Source: Sophora flavescens
Taxonomy: Eukaryota > Streptophyta > Magnoliopsida > Fabales > Fabaceae
Assembly (NCBI GenBank): GCA_030762895.1
Contig: CM061065.1
Coordinates: 70,168,200-70,232,199 of the forward strand
Direction: 5' to 3'
DNA length: 64,000 bases
A program made the translations under genes and the position numbers. How positions within the stretch are numbered: position 1 is the first letter of the stretch; each line of letters begins with the position of its first letter. Positions 22,919-33,816 of this stretch are shown here, one piece after another. Under the pieces are notes generated by a model. The model saw only the letters and a program-made list of their open reading frames with translations, was not told the origin of the DNA and did no database searches.

Positions 22919-24917
22919 ATGGAGAACATTGATGCATGATTTACTGCGTTGGAATCCTCGGTTGAATTCTTGAAGAGAGTAACCAGCGAACAGAGTTCTA
23001 GCATCGCGGAAATCCAGAAGAATGTGAGTGGAATCGACGGAATCAGAGAATTGCTTGCGAAATTCATGAAGAAGCAAGCAATTTCGATCGATTCACCAAA
23101 AAAGGAGGAAGAAAGGAGCGAGAAGGAAATGGACGCTCATTCCGAAGGAGGAGGTTCAGGAAACGAAGAAGAAACGCATCAGTCTTGGACGAAGAAGGTG
23201 GAATTACCATCCTTCGAAGGTTGCGATCCCCTAGGGTGGATAGCTTGCGTGGAAAAATTCTTCGAGGTCCAGAAAATCAAACCCTCGGAGAAATTGCACT
23301 TAGCGTTCATAAGCATGGAGGGAACTTCGGTGCATTGGTTCCAATTTTGGCGCCAAAAGGCCAAAAACCGTATGTTGGAGGAGTTCACCACGGCTTTGAT
23401 TCGAAGGTTCGGAGGAGCAGGGCGAGGAACGGTGTTCGAGAAGCTAGCCTCACTAAGGCAAACGGGATCGGTGGAGGAATATGTCCAAGAATTTGAATTA
23501 TTGGTAGCACAGGCCACAAACACTTCGGAGGATCAAATGCTAGGATATTTTCTGGCAGGGCTGAGCCAAGAAATCCGGGGACAGGGGCATCCTCATGATC
23601 TTCAAGATGTGGTGAGCATGGTAGTAAGTATCGCAAGTATCGTAAGATACGTATCGCGAAACGAGACGATTTCCCCATCTATCGATACATATCGGATGCA
23701 TGAATCGAAAATGACCATGTATCGTTCCAGTATCGTGCGAATCGTTCAAGAATCGTATGTATCGCGATTCCCTAGCCGTATCGTGCGATTCGTTCATGGC
23801 GGCTGAGAAGCAGAGAACCGGGTCGGGTCACGCGACCCGGGTATGATTAAATGGAAAAAAACCCTAAAAAAGGAGAGGGAAACTGCCAAAACATTAAACC
23901 CAGCCCCATTCTTGTACGCCGGACTCTTCTGTCTTCTCGAAGCTTTCTTCTTTGTTGGTCTCCCCACTCGATTCTCTTCTGCGTTTCTTTTCTCTACAGT
24001 AGCTGGTCGGTCACCTTTATTCTTCTCTTTACACACTGAGTTTTGTCTTGTATTGGTCCCCACTCCCCTGTTTTTGACTTTTGTATATTTATTTATTTGG
24101 TCCCCACCGATTTTAACTCTCTCCTCTTATCTCACTCTGTTTTCTTATATTATTTTTTTCCCACCGATTAACTTTGTCCCCACCGATCACTGTTCTCTCA
24201 TCTCATCCCACGTGAGTGCTCTTTATTTTATTTGGGGATGGTCGAGACTAATATAAAGTGTATTTAGTTAGATTATTTTTTTTTAGGGGTGGAGCTCAAT
24301 TCTTGTTGGTTATTTTATTTATGACTTAATCTTGAATTATTTTAAAGTTCATATATAATATATCCAACACATGTTTTTTTTTTCTGCTTATGTTATCTTA
24401 TATTACTTGTTTATGTCATATTTTTTATTTGATCATGTATCTTACGATTCATAATAAGATACGATACACGATTCGTAAAATGGGTCTTCCGATACGCGAT
24501 ACGTATCTCGATTTGATAACCATGGTGGTGAGAGCAATGGAGGTGGCGCGTGATGTAGAGGAGGCACTGATAGGAGCTCAGAGTTTTGGGGGAAGCTCAA
24601 TTAAGAACTCAAACACGGGGTTCCGGTACCACAGAAGTGGGGGAATAGTGTCCCGCGTGGGAACAGTTGGAAACAACAATAATCAACAGTACTCGAGTGG
24701 GGGAAGTAGGAAGGCGTTAGAAAGAAGTAAGGCCACATCAATAGCCTCGGTAGCCAAGCCAGGGGGAAGCCAGACCTCGGGTTCAAGAGGAAAGGGGACT
24801 AGGCACCTTCCATATCCCGAGTATGTGAGGCGAATGGACGAAGGGTTGTGTTACCACTGTGGGCTCGCTTTTGGCACTGGTCATAGGTGTCCGGAGAAGA
24901 GCTTGAGAGAGTGGTGA
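22919..24917 (+). pseudogene. gag of chromovirus 2, split by a hAT-like insert
   Basis: The frame runs 22949..23616 and resumes at about 24529. It has an early TGA shortly after the putative start ATG (22919). The N-terminal coiled-coil region is followed by the Retrotrans_gag core (WTKKVELPSFEGCDPLGWI near 23188; GSVEEYVQEFELLVAQATN near 23470). After the insert a Gly/Ser-rich linker leads to a zinc knuckle CYHCGLAFGTGHRC at about 24850. Confidence 0.85.
23625..24520. mobile_element. 896-bp DNA element in gag, hAT-like
   Basis: gag reads continuously across it (VVSMVV and then MVVRAMEVA). Flanks CATGGTAG (23617..23624) and CATGGTGG (24521..24528) match at 7 of 8 bases. Both ends are rich in TATCG/CGATA words (GTAAGTATCGC at the left, CGATTTGATAAC at the right), giving only imperfect terminal inverted repeats. 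No transposase. Superfamily is an inference from duplication length. Confidence 0.7.
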
Positions 24918-25079
24918 TTTTAGCTGAAGATGAGAAACTGAATGATGTAGGGGAGATAGTGGCGTTAGAAACTGAAGCTGAAGAAGAGGAGGTAGCGGAT
25001 ATAGAAACACCCGAGGCTTCTTGTCAATGGTTGGATCCGTCGCTATGTTCCGCGGGAGGATTAAATCAGCCCCAAACCT

Positions 25080-26880
25080 TGAAATTGAGAGGTATGCTAC
25101 AAGGGGAGGATGTGGTAATTCTGATTGATAGTGGAGCAAGCCATAATTTCATTTCCACTAATTTGGTACACAAGCTGGGAATAGCAGTTGATCACACAGC
25201 CTCTTATACTGTCAGGTTGAGTGATGGCCACCAGAGAAGAACCTAGGGAAGTTGTAAACAGAAAGGAGTAAAGATAGGAGACTATGCAGTCGCGAGAGAA
25301 TTTTTCTTGTTTGAACTGGGGGGTGTAGATGTAATCTTAAGAGTAGCATGGTTAGCTACCCTAGGAGAAGTAAAGGTGAATTGGAGGACTCTTACGATGA
25401 CATTTATGAGTCAAGGAAAAGCAGTGGAAGTGAGAGGGGATCCGAGTCTGGTGAAAACTCTGAGATCTCCCAAAGCCCTTTTGAAGATGTCTGAGGTGGA
25501 GGCTATGTCAATGTTGTGGGTGATGGGTCCTAGCAGTGAAGGAAAGAATCAAGAAGGGGATGAGGGGATCACTGTTGAACAGAAAAAGCAACTCCAGCAA
25601 GTGCTACATGAGTTTGAACAGGTGTTTCTTTGCACCGAAGCGGCTGCCACCTAGTAGGGAAGTGGATCGTAGGATCCCCATCAAAGCCGGGACCGACCCA
25701 AGTAAATGTACAACCCTACAGTACCCTCGATTCTGAGAAAAATGAGATAGAGAAATTGGTGACCGAGATGTTGTCTTTGGGCATCATCGGACCTAGCAAT
25801 GATCCATATTCAAGCCCCTGTGATTTTGATGAAAAAGAAGGATGGAAGTTTGGCGTTTTTGTGTTGATTATTGAGCCCTCAACAAGGCAACTATACCGAG
25901 ATAAGTTTCCTATCCCGGTCATAGAAGAATTGCTTGATGAATTGAATGGGGCTGCATATTTTTCTAAGATTGATTTAAGGGTAGGGTATCATCAAATTAG
26001 GATGCATGTGGAAGACATACCGAAAACTGCATTTAGGACTTACCAAGGACACTATGAGTTCTTGGTTATGCCATTTGGGCTCACTAATGCCCGGCAACAT
26101 TCCAATGTGCTATGAACTCGACTTTGAAAGAGTTCCTAAGGAAGTGGGTGCTGGTGTTCTTTGATGACATCCTAATTTACAGCAAGTCATGGATGAGCAT
26201 ATGGAACACTTAAGGTTGGTTTTACACAGATTGCAACAACATCGGTTTGTGGTCGAAATGCAGTTTTGGCCAAAAGCAAATTGGGTACTTGGGTCACATT
26301 ATTTCGAGAAAAAGGAGTGGCAATGGATCCACAAAAGATTGAAGCCATAGTGCAGTGGCCTGAACCAAAATCTATCAAAGCTTTGCACGGGTTTTTGGGT
26401 CTAGCCCCGGTATTACAGGCGGTTTGTGTGGAATTATGGAAAACTGGCCAGACCTTTAACAGATTTGTTAAAGAAGAGGAAATTTCAAGTGGAATGAGGC
26501 AAGTGCAACAGACATTTCAGCACTAAAGGAAGCTATTACTTCAGCCCCAAGTACTAGCTATGCCCGATTTCTCTCACCCCTTCTCCATAGAATGTGATGC
26601 TTAGCATTATCTCAAGCCTCTCTCACCAAATCAGTATATGAAAAGGAGCTTATGGCCCCTGGTGCTTGCCATCCAACATTGGAGACATATCTCCTAAGAA
26701 GGAAGTTCATTGTGTATCTTGATCGAGAAAAGTTTAAGACACCTGCTAGAACAACGAATCACCACCCGGAACCAACAGAATTGGCTTGCCAAATTGCTGG
26801 GATATGAATTTGATATCATTTACAAGGTTGGGGAGTCCAACAAAGTGGTGATGCTTTATCCCGGAGAGAGGAGGACCTAA
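25080..26880 (+). pseudogene. Degenerate protease, RT and RNase H, chromovirus 2
   Basis: Protease: VVILIDSGASHNFISTNLV near 25110, then a TAG after RLSDGHQRRT at 25244. RT: FPIPVIEELLDELNGAAYF near 25905, DLRVGYHQIRMHVEDIPKT near 25975, and the FFDD box with ILIYSKS near 26160 in a shifted frame. RNase H from about 26560 has PFSIECDA, then a stop. At least four frame changes. Confidence 0.85.
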
Positions 26881-26939
26881 ATTTGAGTGTGATTTCAAGG
26901 CCATATTGGCGGGGACATTGCTGAAATTGATGAGGAAGT

Positions 26940-28149
26940 AAGGAAGGATGCAGCCCTATCCAAATTAATCACAGAGTTGCAACAAAAGGCTGATTCTCAT
27001 CCGAATTATACTTTAGAGAATGGAAGGCTGTATTATAAAGGGAGGTTAGTGCTATCTGCTTCCTCAGTATGGATTCCGAATTTACTAGAGGAGTTTCATG
27101 CCTCACCCATTGGGGGCCACTCAAGAATCTACAGGACTTATAGGAGAATGGTTCGATCCCTGTTTTGGCCAGGAATGAAGGCTACCATCACAGCTTATAT
27201 AGCAAGTTGCCATGTGTGTCAAAAGAGTAAGTATCAAGCATCATTCCCTGCAGGGCTGCTGCAGCCACTGCCAATACCGAATGCTATCTGGGAGGAGTTG
27301 AGTATGGACTTCATTGTGGGATTACCCAAATCCAAGGGTTTCGATGCTATATTGGTGGTAGTAGATAGACTGAGCCAATATGGGCATTTCATCCTGATTA
27401 AACACCCATATTCAGCAAGGTCAATTACTGATTTTTTTTTAAAAGAAGTAATAAGACTACATGGAGTGCCCACATCCATTGTTAGTGACTGAGACCCTAC
27501 CTTTGTCAGTCACTTTTGGCAAGAAATATTCAGGTTGCAGGGCACTACTCTCAAGACGAGCACTACTTATCATCCAGAGTCCGATGGCCAAACTGAGGTG
27601 CTCAACAGGACCCTAGAGACATATCTGAGATGTTTTATCTCTGAACAGCCCAAGGCATGGGCAGAATTCCTACCCTGGGCAGAGTATTGGTACAATACCA
27701 GTTTCCAAAGTGCAGCTAACTGCACCCCTTTTGAAGTTGTATATGGCAGAGCTCCACCATCTCTAGCCAGGTACATCCCCAGGGAAACCTTGGTGGAGGT
27801 AGTTGCTCAAGATCTTATGAGCAGGGATGAAGCATTGAAACAGCTGAAGCATCATCTACACAGGGCCCAAGACCAAATGTCTAAGTATGCAAATGCTCAT
27901 CAAAAACAGGTTAACATTCAAGTAGGGGATTGGGTGTATCTAAAAATCAGGCCCCATAACAGGTTTCTATGCCTACTAAGCTTCACCTGAAGCTATTAGC
28001 TAGATACTATGGTCCTTATTTGGTGCTTAAGCAAATTGGAGCCGTGGCATTTAAGCTACAACTCCCTGAAGAGGCCCACTTCCATCCGGTATTTCATGTA
28101 TCTCAATTAAAAAATGCTGTGGGTACCAGAACTGTTGAGACTGAATTAC
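26940..28149 (+). pseudogene. Integrase of chromovirus 2, 5' part, cut by Athila
   Basis: HHCC zinc region: EFHASPIGGHSRIYRTYRR to YIASCHVCQKSKY (27090-27235). Catalytic core: first Asp in SMDFIVGLPKSKGFDAIL (27302), second near 27485 just before a TGA at 27490, Glu in YHPESDGQTEVLNRTLE (27570). A C-terminal stretch ends at about 28149 (VFHVSQLKNAVG, then TVETEL). The Athila element begins after GAATTAC and the frame resumes at 38858. Confidence 0.88.
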
Positions 28150-29568
28150 TGTTACGAACTCGGCAAGTGTACCGGGTCGTTGCAAGTAATAAAACGGTAA
28201 GAACCGGAAATCGTCCTCAGGGATCGTGGACAAGTACCACTTCACAAATTGAACTACTATCTAGGCGAATCTTGTTTGGAATGAAGGTAGCTCTAGCATC
28301 TAATGAAACAGACAAGAATAAAATGTTTTTGTTCTTTTAGGTATTTTATCAAACACTTAGTGGGCAAACAGAAATGTGAACAACAAATGGATAGAATTGC
28401 TAGGGTTAGACTAGGCTAATCCTCCCTTGGTGCTATGAAATGATAAATAACACAATTTCTACTTCAATTATGACAATCAAATCTTTCTCAAATACTCAAA
28501 CCCTAATGTCTTAGGTGGAATGAGCCTAATCTCCCAAATTAAACCCTAATGTCTTAGGTGGATTAACATGAGAAATTGCATTAAGAATCAAGATTCATAA
28601 GATTGCAAGCACCTCAAGACCTATGTCTAGGTTCATGAACTACTTGGCATTTGATTCATGAGCATGCCCTAACATCAACCTTTCAATTGTCTATTAAAGC
28701 AACATATCATTCCTAGGATGATCAAGCCAAGGAAAGCATTAAGCATGGAATCAAACACTCATAAAGAAATAGGAAATTGCATTATAATCACTTCATGTTA
28801 CAACCAAAATCAGAAAAACCATTGTCTAACCCCAACAAGGGGAGTTTAGCTACACATCATCAAGGTAAAAGGGAAAAGAATAGATACAAAGATGGAGAAA
28901 GTGAGGAACTCCATGGAAGATGCCCAGTAGCAGCCACAAGAGCAGAGAATGCCTTCTTAGGGTTTGCAGCCGCCTCCTTTCTTTCCAAATCCAATCCCCC
29001 TTTTTCATTCTGCATCAGATAGCTTATAACAGGGGTTCTGAGATTCACGCGCTCGCGGGGCGAGAAGTGACTCGCGAGGCGATTCTTAAAAATCTGTCCT
29101 TCAGAGATTCGTACTCTCGCGAGGCGAGGAGGTAACTCGCGAGGCGATCCAGAGGTGAAGTTTACGGCGCGATCGAGCCTTCGGTTCAGTGAGGCGACAC
29201 GAAAAGGCCGATTCTGCCGATCAGTGGCCTTGAGTTCGCGTGGCGAGATCCATCTCGTGGGCGAGACAGAAATGGTGCCCATTCTTCGCTTTTGGCTGGT
29301 ACTCAGCTCGCGAGGCGAGATACGATCTCGCGAGGCGAAGCTTCAAAGTTCTCGCTTGGCTCAATTTCTTCTCCTTTCGTGCTCTCTTCAACCAAGCTTC
29401 ATCAGGGCCAAATCTTAGGCAATTCATCACAAATTCCTGCAAAACAACACACAAAACCAGCTTATCTGTTCCACAGGAAAAACTAACCAAAATCAACTAA
29501 AATGCCTAACTAAATGCAAATGCATGCATAAATATACATGGAAAAATGAGGTGAAATCACACTCATCA
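28150..29568 (-). repeat. 3' LTR of the Athila element (left copy)
   Basis: 1419 bp, starting TGTTACGAACTCGG and ending CACTCATCA on the plus strand. Nearly identical to the right copy except between about 29040 and 29360, where a GC-rich array of CTCGCGAGGCGA-type words differs by several indels. Confidence 0.95.
29040..29345. repeat. CTCGCGAGGCGA motif array inside the Athila LTR
   Basis: At least six copies of a near-palindromic word (CTCGCGAGGCGA and variants CTCGCGGGGCGA, TTCGCGTGGCGA) are spaced 25-60 bp apart in otherwise AT-rich DNA. The matching array in the other LTR is 38328..38625. Confidence 0.85.
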
Positions 29569-29969
29569 AATCACCCCAAGCTTAAGACTTTGCTTGTCCT
29601 CAAGCAAAAACCAAGGCCAGAAGATGAAAACAAACAGAGCAATGATAGTGAACTGAGAACCCGAGTAAAATGATCCAAGTAACAGGCATTCAAATAATCA
29701 GCAAGAGACAATCAATTCAAGTCCAATTAGGGCTTAGGTTTCCTAGACTCATATTCTCACTAATTCGGGCACTCTTGCTCACTTGAAGGTCACCCCAAGC
29801 TTGTTCATTTGCTTGGCTCTCTTCCTTGCCTCACTCAAGTGTTCAAGTATATATGACAATTCGCTCGATTTTCCTCAAGGAATGAATCCTACCATAAGCT
29901 TGACTATCAACCAAATCTCTACTTTATTAATGAAAACACCTAAGAATCAAGAGGTCTTTGGATTGTAAT
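29569..29969 (-). other. Athila 3' untranslated region next to the 3' LTR
   Basis: No frame. On the minus strand the purine-rich CTTAAGCTTGGGGTGATT abuts the LTR and is the likely polypurine tract. Confidence 0.65.
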
Positions 29970-30197
29970 GTGGCCATGGGATTAATCGTTAGGTGGGGAT
30001 AACAAGAAAAGGACATTTCAAAAGGCTACATAAACATCAAGCATTGCAAACATGACCTTCTAAAATACCTTTTGGGTTTTAATTCACTTTTCACCTTTCT
30101 TCCTTTCCTTTTGTTTTATTTCTCATTTCTTTTCTTTGTCATCCCCTTCTCTAAATATTTTTCTTTTTCTTTTGTTTTTCCTTTTTGTTTGGAGAAG
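29970..30197. repeat. 228-bp segment X, inverted copy at 33588..33815
   Basis: Starts GTGGCCATGGGATTAATCG and ends TTTGTTTGGAGAAG. The reverse complement at 33588..33815 has the same length and is nearly identical. In a normal element it would be part of the long 3' UTR. Confidence 0.9.
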
Positions 30198-31733
30198 TCC
30201 ATGCACTATTGGTCATTTGAATATTGGGAGAGCCTTGTGTGATCTCGGTGCAAGTATAAACCTTATGCCTCTCCCCATTTTCAAGAAGCTGGGAATTGGT
30301 GAAGTCAAGCCAACTGGGATTTCTCTCCAATTGGCGGATCGCTCCATTACATATCCTTATGGTGTAGTGGAGGATTTGTTGGTCAAAGTAGACAAATTCA
30401 TTTTTCCGGCAGATTTTGTGGTGTTGGATATAGAGGAAGATAGTGAGACTCCGCTGATTCTTGGAAGACCATTCCTAGCCACGGGTAGAGCTTTGATTGA
30501 TGTAAATCAAGGGGAATTGGTGCTTCGAGTCCAAGATGAAAAGGTCACCTTCAATGTTTTTGAAGTAATGAGGCATCCAAGTGATAAGGATACGTGTATG
30601 AGTGTGGACCTTGTTGATTCATTGACTGATAAGAGTGTGCAACAGACTTTTGAAGATTCTTTGGAAGCGGCTCTTATGATGGAGGATGTAGAAGAAGAGG
30701 TATGTGCGGAGGAAGTTGAATTCATGGTTAAATCCCTTGAGGCTTGTCTGGTGGTGAATAATGTTGAAGATAAAGTTGTGGAAGATGTGAGGATTGAAGA
30801 CAAGGGTGAACCATCTGTGCTAGTGTTGAAAGAACTTCCATCCCATCTCCGTTATGCTTTCCTTGGGATAAATTCTTCATTCCCAGTTATCATTAGTAGT
30901 GAATTGAACTCTCTGGAGGAAGAGAAACTGTTAAGGGTGCTCAAGGAGCACAAATCTGCAATTGGGTGGTCTATGTCCGACTTGAAGGGGATAAGTCCCT
31001 CATTCTGTATGCACAAAATCCTCTTGGAGGAAAATTTCAAGCCGGTTAGACAACCCCAAAGAAGACTCAACCCGAATATGAAAGAAGTTGTAAGGAAAGA
31101 GGTTGTGAAGCTCTTGGATGCGGGAATAATCTATCCAATCTCTAATAGTCCATGGGTGAGTCCGGTCCAAGTTGTTCCCAAGAAAGGGGGGATGACGGTG
31201 GTGGCAAATGATAAAAATGAGCTCATCCCCTCAAGGACAGTTTCTGGATGGAGGGTGTGTATTGACTACAGAAGACTGAATGAGGCCACCAGAAAAGATC
31301 ACTTTCCATTGCCCTTCATTGATCAGATGTTAGAGAGGTTGGCGGGCCATGCTTTTTATTGCTTCCTTGATGGATACTCAGGGTATAACCAGATTGTGGT
31401 TGACCCACAGGACCAAGAAAAGACCGCTTTCACTTGTCCCTATGGAGTCTATGCATACCGGAGGATGCCATTCGGGTTGTGTAATGCACCCGCCACTTTT
31501 CAAAGGTGCATGCTTTCTATATTCTCTGACATGACTGAAAAATTCATAGAGGTATTTATGGATGATTTTTCTGTGTTTGGTAACTCTTTTGATAATTGTC
31601 TGAATAATCTTGCATGTGTTCTAAAAAGATGCCAAGAAACTAACCTTGTGTTAAATTGGGAAAAATGTCATTTCATGGTTAGAGAAGGTATAGTTCTTGG
31701 TCATAAAATTTCATCACGGGGGATGGAAGTTGA
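30198..31733 (+). repeat. Inverted repeat arm 1 (PR-RT)
   Basis: About 1535 bp, reverse complement of 33817..35351 with only a few differences (for example an extra base near 35140 and a missing stretch near 35098 in arm 2). Confidence 0.93.
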
Positions 31734-32625
31734 TAAAGCAAAAGTTGAAGTGATTGAAAAGTGGCCATGGGTCAACAACAAATACATTCTTGTTGCGGCG
31801 GACTATGTGAGCAAATGGGTGGAAGCTGTTCCAACTGTGAAGGATGATGCAAAAGCTGTGATTAGTTTTGTAAGGAAGAACATCTTCACTCGATTTGGAA
31901 CCCCTAGAGCTATCATTAGTGATGGGGGTACCCATTTTTGCAACAAAGAGTTCAATGCAGTGCTTGCCAAGTTTGGGGTGAATCATAAAGTTGCCACACC
32001 ATACCACCCTCAAACCAGTGGGCAAGTGGAGTTGTCCAATCGGGAGTTGAAAAGAATTTTGGAGAAAACTGTAAACAATGCTAGGAAGGATTGGGCGAAG
32101 AAACTGGATGATGCACTCTGGGCCTATCGGACTGCATACAAAACACCTATTGGTATGTCACCTTACCAATTAGTGTTTGGGAAATCATGTCACCTTCCGG
32201 TAAAGCTCCAACATCGTGCTTTCTGGGCAGTGAAGGCCCTGAACTTTGATACTAAGCTGGCCATGGATAAGAGACTGCTTCAATTGAATGAGTTGGATGA
32301 ATTTCGACTCTTGACTTATGAGAGTGCAAGGATTTACAAGGAAAGAACAAAATTCTGGCATGACAAGTACATTCTTCCCAAGCAATTCGAAGAAGGCCAA
32401 TCAGTTTTGCTCTTTAACTCACGACTCAAGCTCTTTCCAGGCAAACTGAGATCAAGGTGGTCGGGCCCATTCTATGTCAAGTCGGTTTCCCCATTTGGTT
32501 CAGTTGAATTGGAAGACCCATCATCTGGAGATACTTTCACTGTTAATGGACAAAGACTCAACCACTATCTTGGAGGAGACTTTGATCGTCATGCAGTCTC
32601 CGTCCCTCTTAAGGCACCATCTTAG
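30198..32625 (+). pseudogene. Inverted Athila pol block: protease, RT and integrase core on the plus strand
   Basis: An 800-codon open frame covers protease (LCDLGASINLMPLPIFKKL near 30240), RT (VCIDYRRLNEATRKDHFPL near 31255; catalytic FMDDFSVFG near 31557) and integrase (VAADYVSKWVEAV near 31790, SDGGTHF near 31918, PYHPQTSGQVELSNRELK near 32003). The RT C-terminus, RNase H and the integrase zinc region are missing at a join near 31765 (VIEKWP to WVNNKY). The ATG at 30136 is not a true start because it lies in segment X. The frame opposes the element's gag, so it cannot be made from the element's own transcript. Confidence 0.9.
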
Positions 32626-33587
32626 AGATCACCCGTCAAGCTAGTGACGTTAAAGAAGCGCTTCTTGGGAGGCAACCCAAGTTTTCTTTTCCTTTTCTCT
32701 TTTGTTTTTGATTTTCATCTCTTGAATAATTTGAGAAGATCAAGAGATTTGTTAATAGTTTTGTTAAGTGCTTTCAGATTTTGGAGGAAGGAGGAGAAAA
32801 GGGCAGGGAGAGACAAAGCCAGAAAGCATGTGATTGCTGCCACCCTGATGAGTTGTTCCATTTTCACCCCTCTCCAACTTGATTATTTACATTGGGGACA
32901 ATGTAAGTTTTTAAGCTTGGGGTAGGGGTATTTTTGTAAATTTTTGATTTTTTGCATTGTTCATAATGCATTCATCTAGGCATAGTTTTGCATGATCGCA
33001 TGATTCGGTTACCCCTGATTAGATTGAGCATCTGATTGTGAGAACTGAGTGCCAATTTATTTGTGATAGTGAATTTTGAACCCTGATTTTTCTATTCTTG
33101 TGATATGGCTTCAAATAAATATTCTTGAGATGGTCTTGGATAGTTGATGATTAGCATGTGTTTCTATAGACTTGTGTTCTTCACTGGTTTTTGAACTGAT
33201 AAATGTGAGCTTTTGAGCCATTAAGGGGTACTCACTAAATCTACCCCATTTCTTGTGTTAGAGTGTTATTCCTCTTGGATTGTTTTCTCTAGAACTTGAC
33301 TTGAAACCATTTCAAAGCTTGAAAATTTTTTAAAACATTTTTGAAAATGATTGAGGCACTAGGCATTTTTCTGGCCTTCTGAGCTTTGAATGACAAAATG
33401 CTAACCCCTTAGTTGCCCAATTTTGAGCTGAAAGAATAAAAATACTTTTCTTGGTACCTTGAAATATATTGTTGAATGATGCTTGATAAGGGACCTTCTA
33501 AAGTATTACAAAAGGGTAAAAAGGTAGTTGAAAAAGTTTGGGATGAAAGAATCAGAAAATTATTTCTCTTGAATTGGAAAATTTCCC
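32626..33587 (+). other. Athila UTR segment in inverted orientation
   Basis: No coding frame. Contains the typical Athila 3' UTR phrase TTGGGGACAATGTAAGT near 32892 and GCTTGGGGTAGGGG near 32914. Confidence 0.7.
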
Positions 33588-33815
33588 CTTCTCCAAACAA
33601 AAAGGAAAAACAAAAGAAAAAGAAAAATATTTAGAGAAGGGGATGACAAAGAAAAGAAATGAGAAATAAAACAAAAGGAAAGGAAGAAAGGTGGAAAGTG
33701 AATTGAAACCCAAAAGGTATTTTAGAAGGTCGTGTTTGCAATGCTTGATGTTTATGTAGCCTTTTGAAATGTCATTTTCTTGTTATCCCCACCTAACGAT
33801 TAATCCCATGGCCAC
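33588..33815. repeat. Segment X, second (inverted) copy
   Basis: Reverse complement of 29970..30197. It joins the RT copy at 33815/33817 through the word GTGGCCATGGG, which is also present in pol at 31760. Confidence 0.9.
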
Positions 33816-33816
33816 T

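Noticed and set aside
23794..24256. Open frames in the middle of the chromovirus gag region
   Set aside because: They lie within the inserted hAT-like element, are low in complexity and match nothing recognisable.
29040..29345. Regularly spaced CTCGCGAGGCGA words as a CRISPR-like array
   Set aside because: The window is plant DNA, spacing is irregular, and the same array is in both LTRs of one retrotransposon.
30136..32625. An 829-codon open frame as a host gene
   Set aside because: It encodes Athila protease, reverse transcriptase and integrase, and its ATG lies in transposon UTR sequence.
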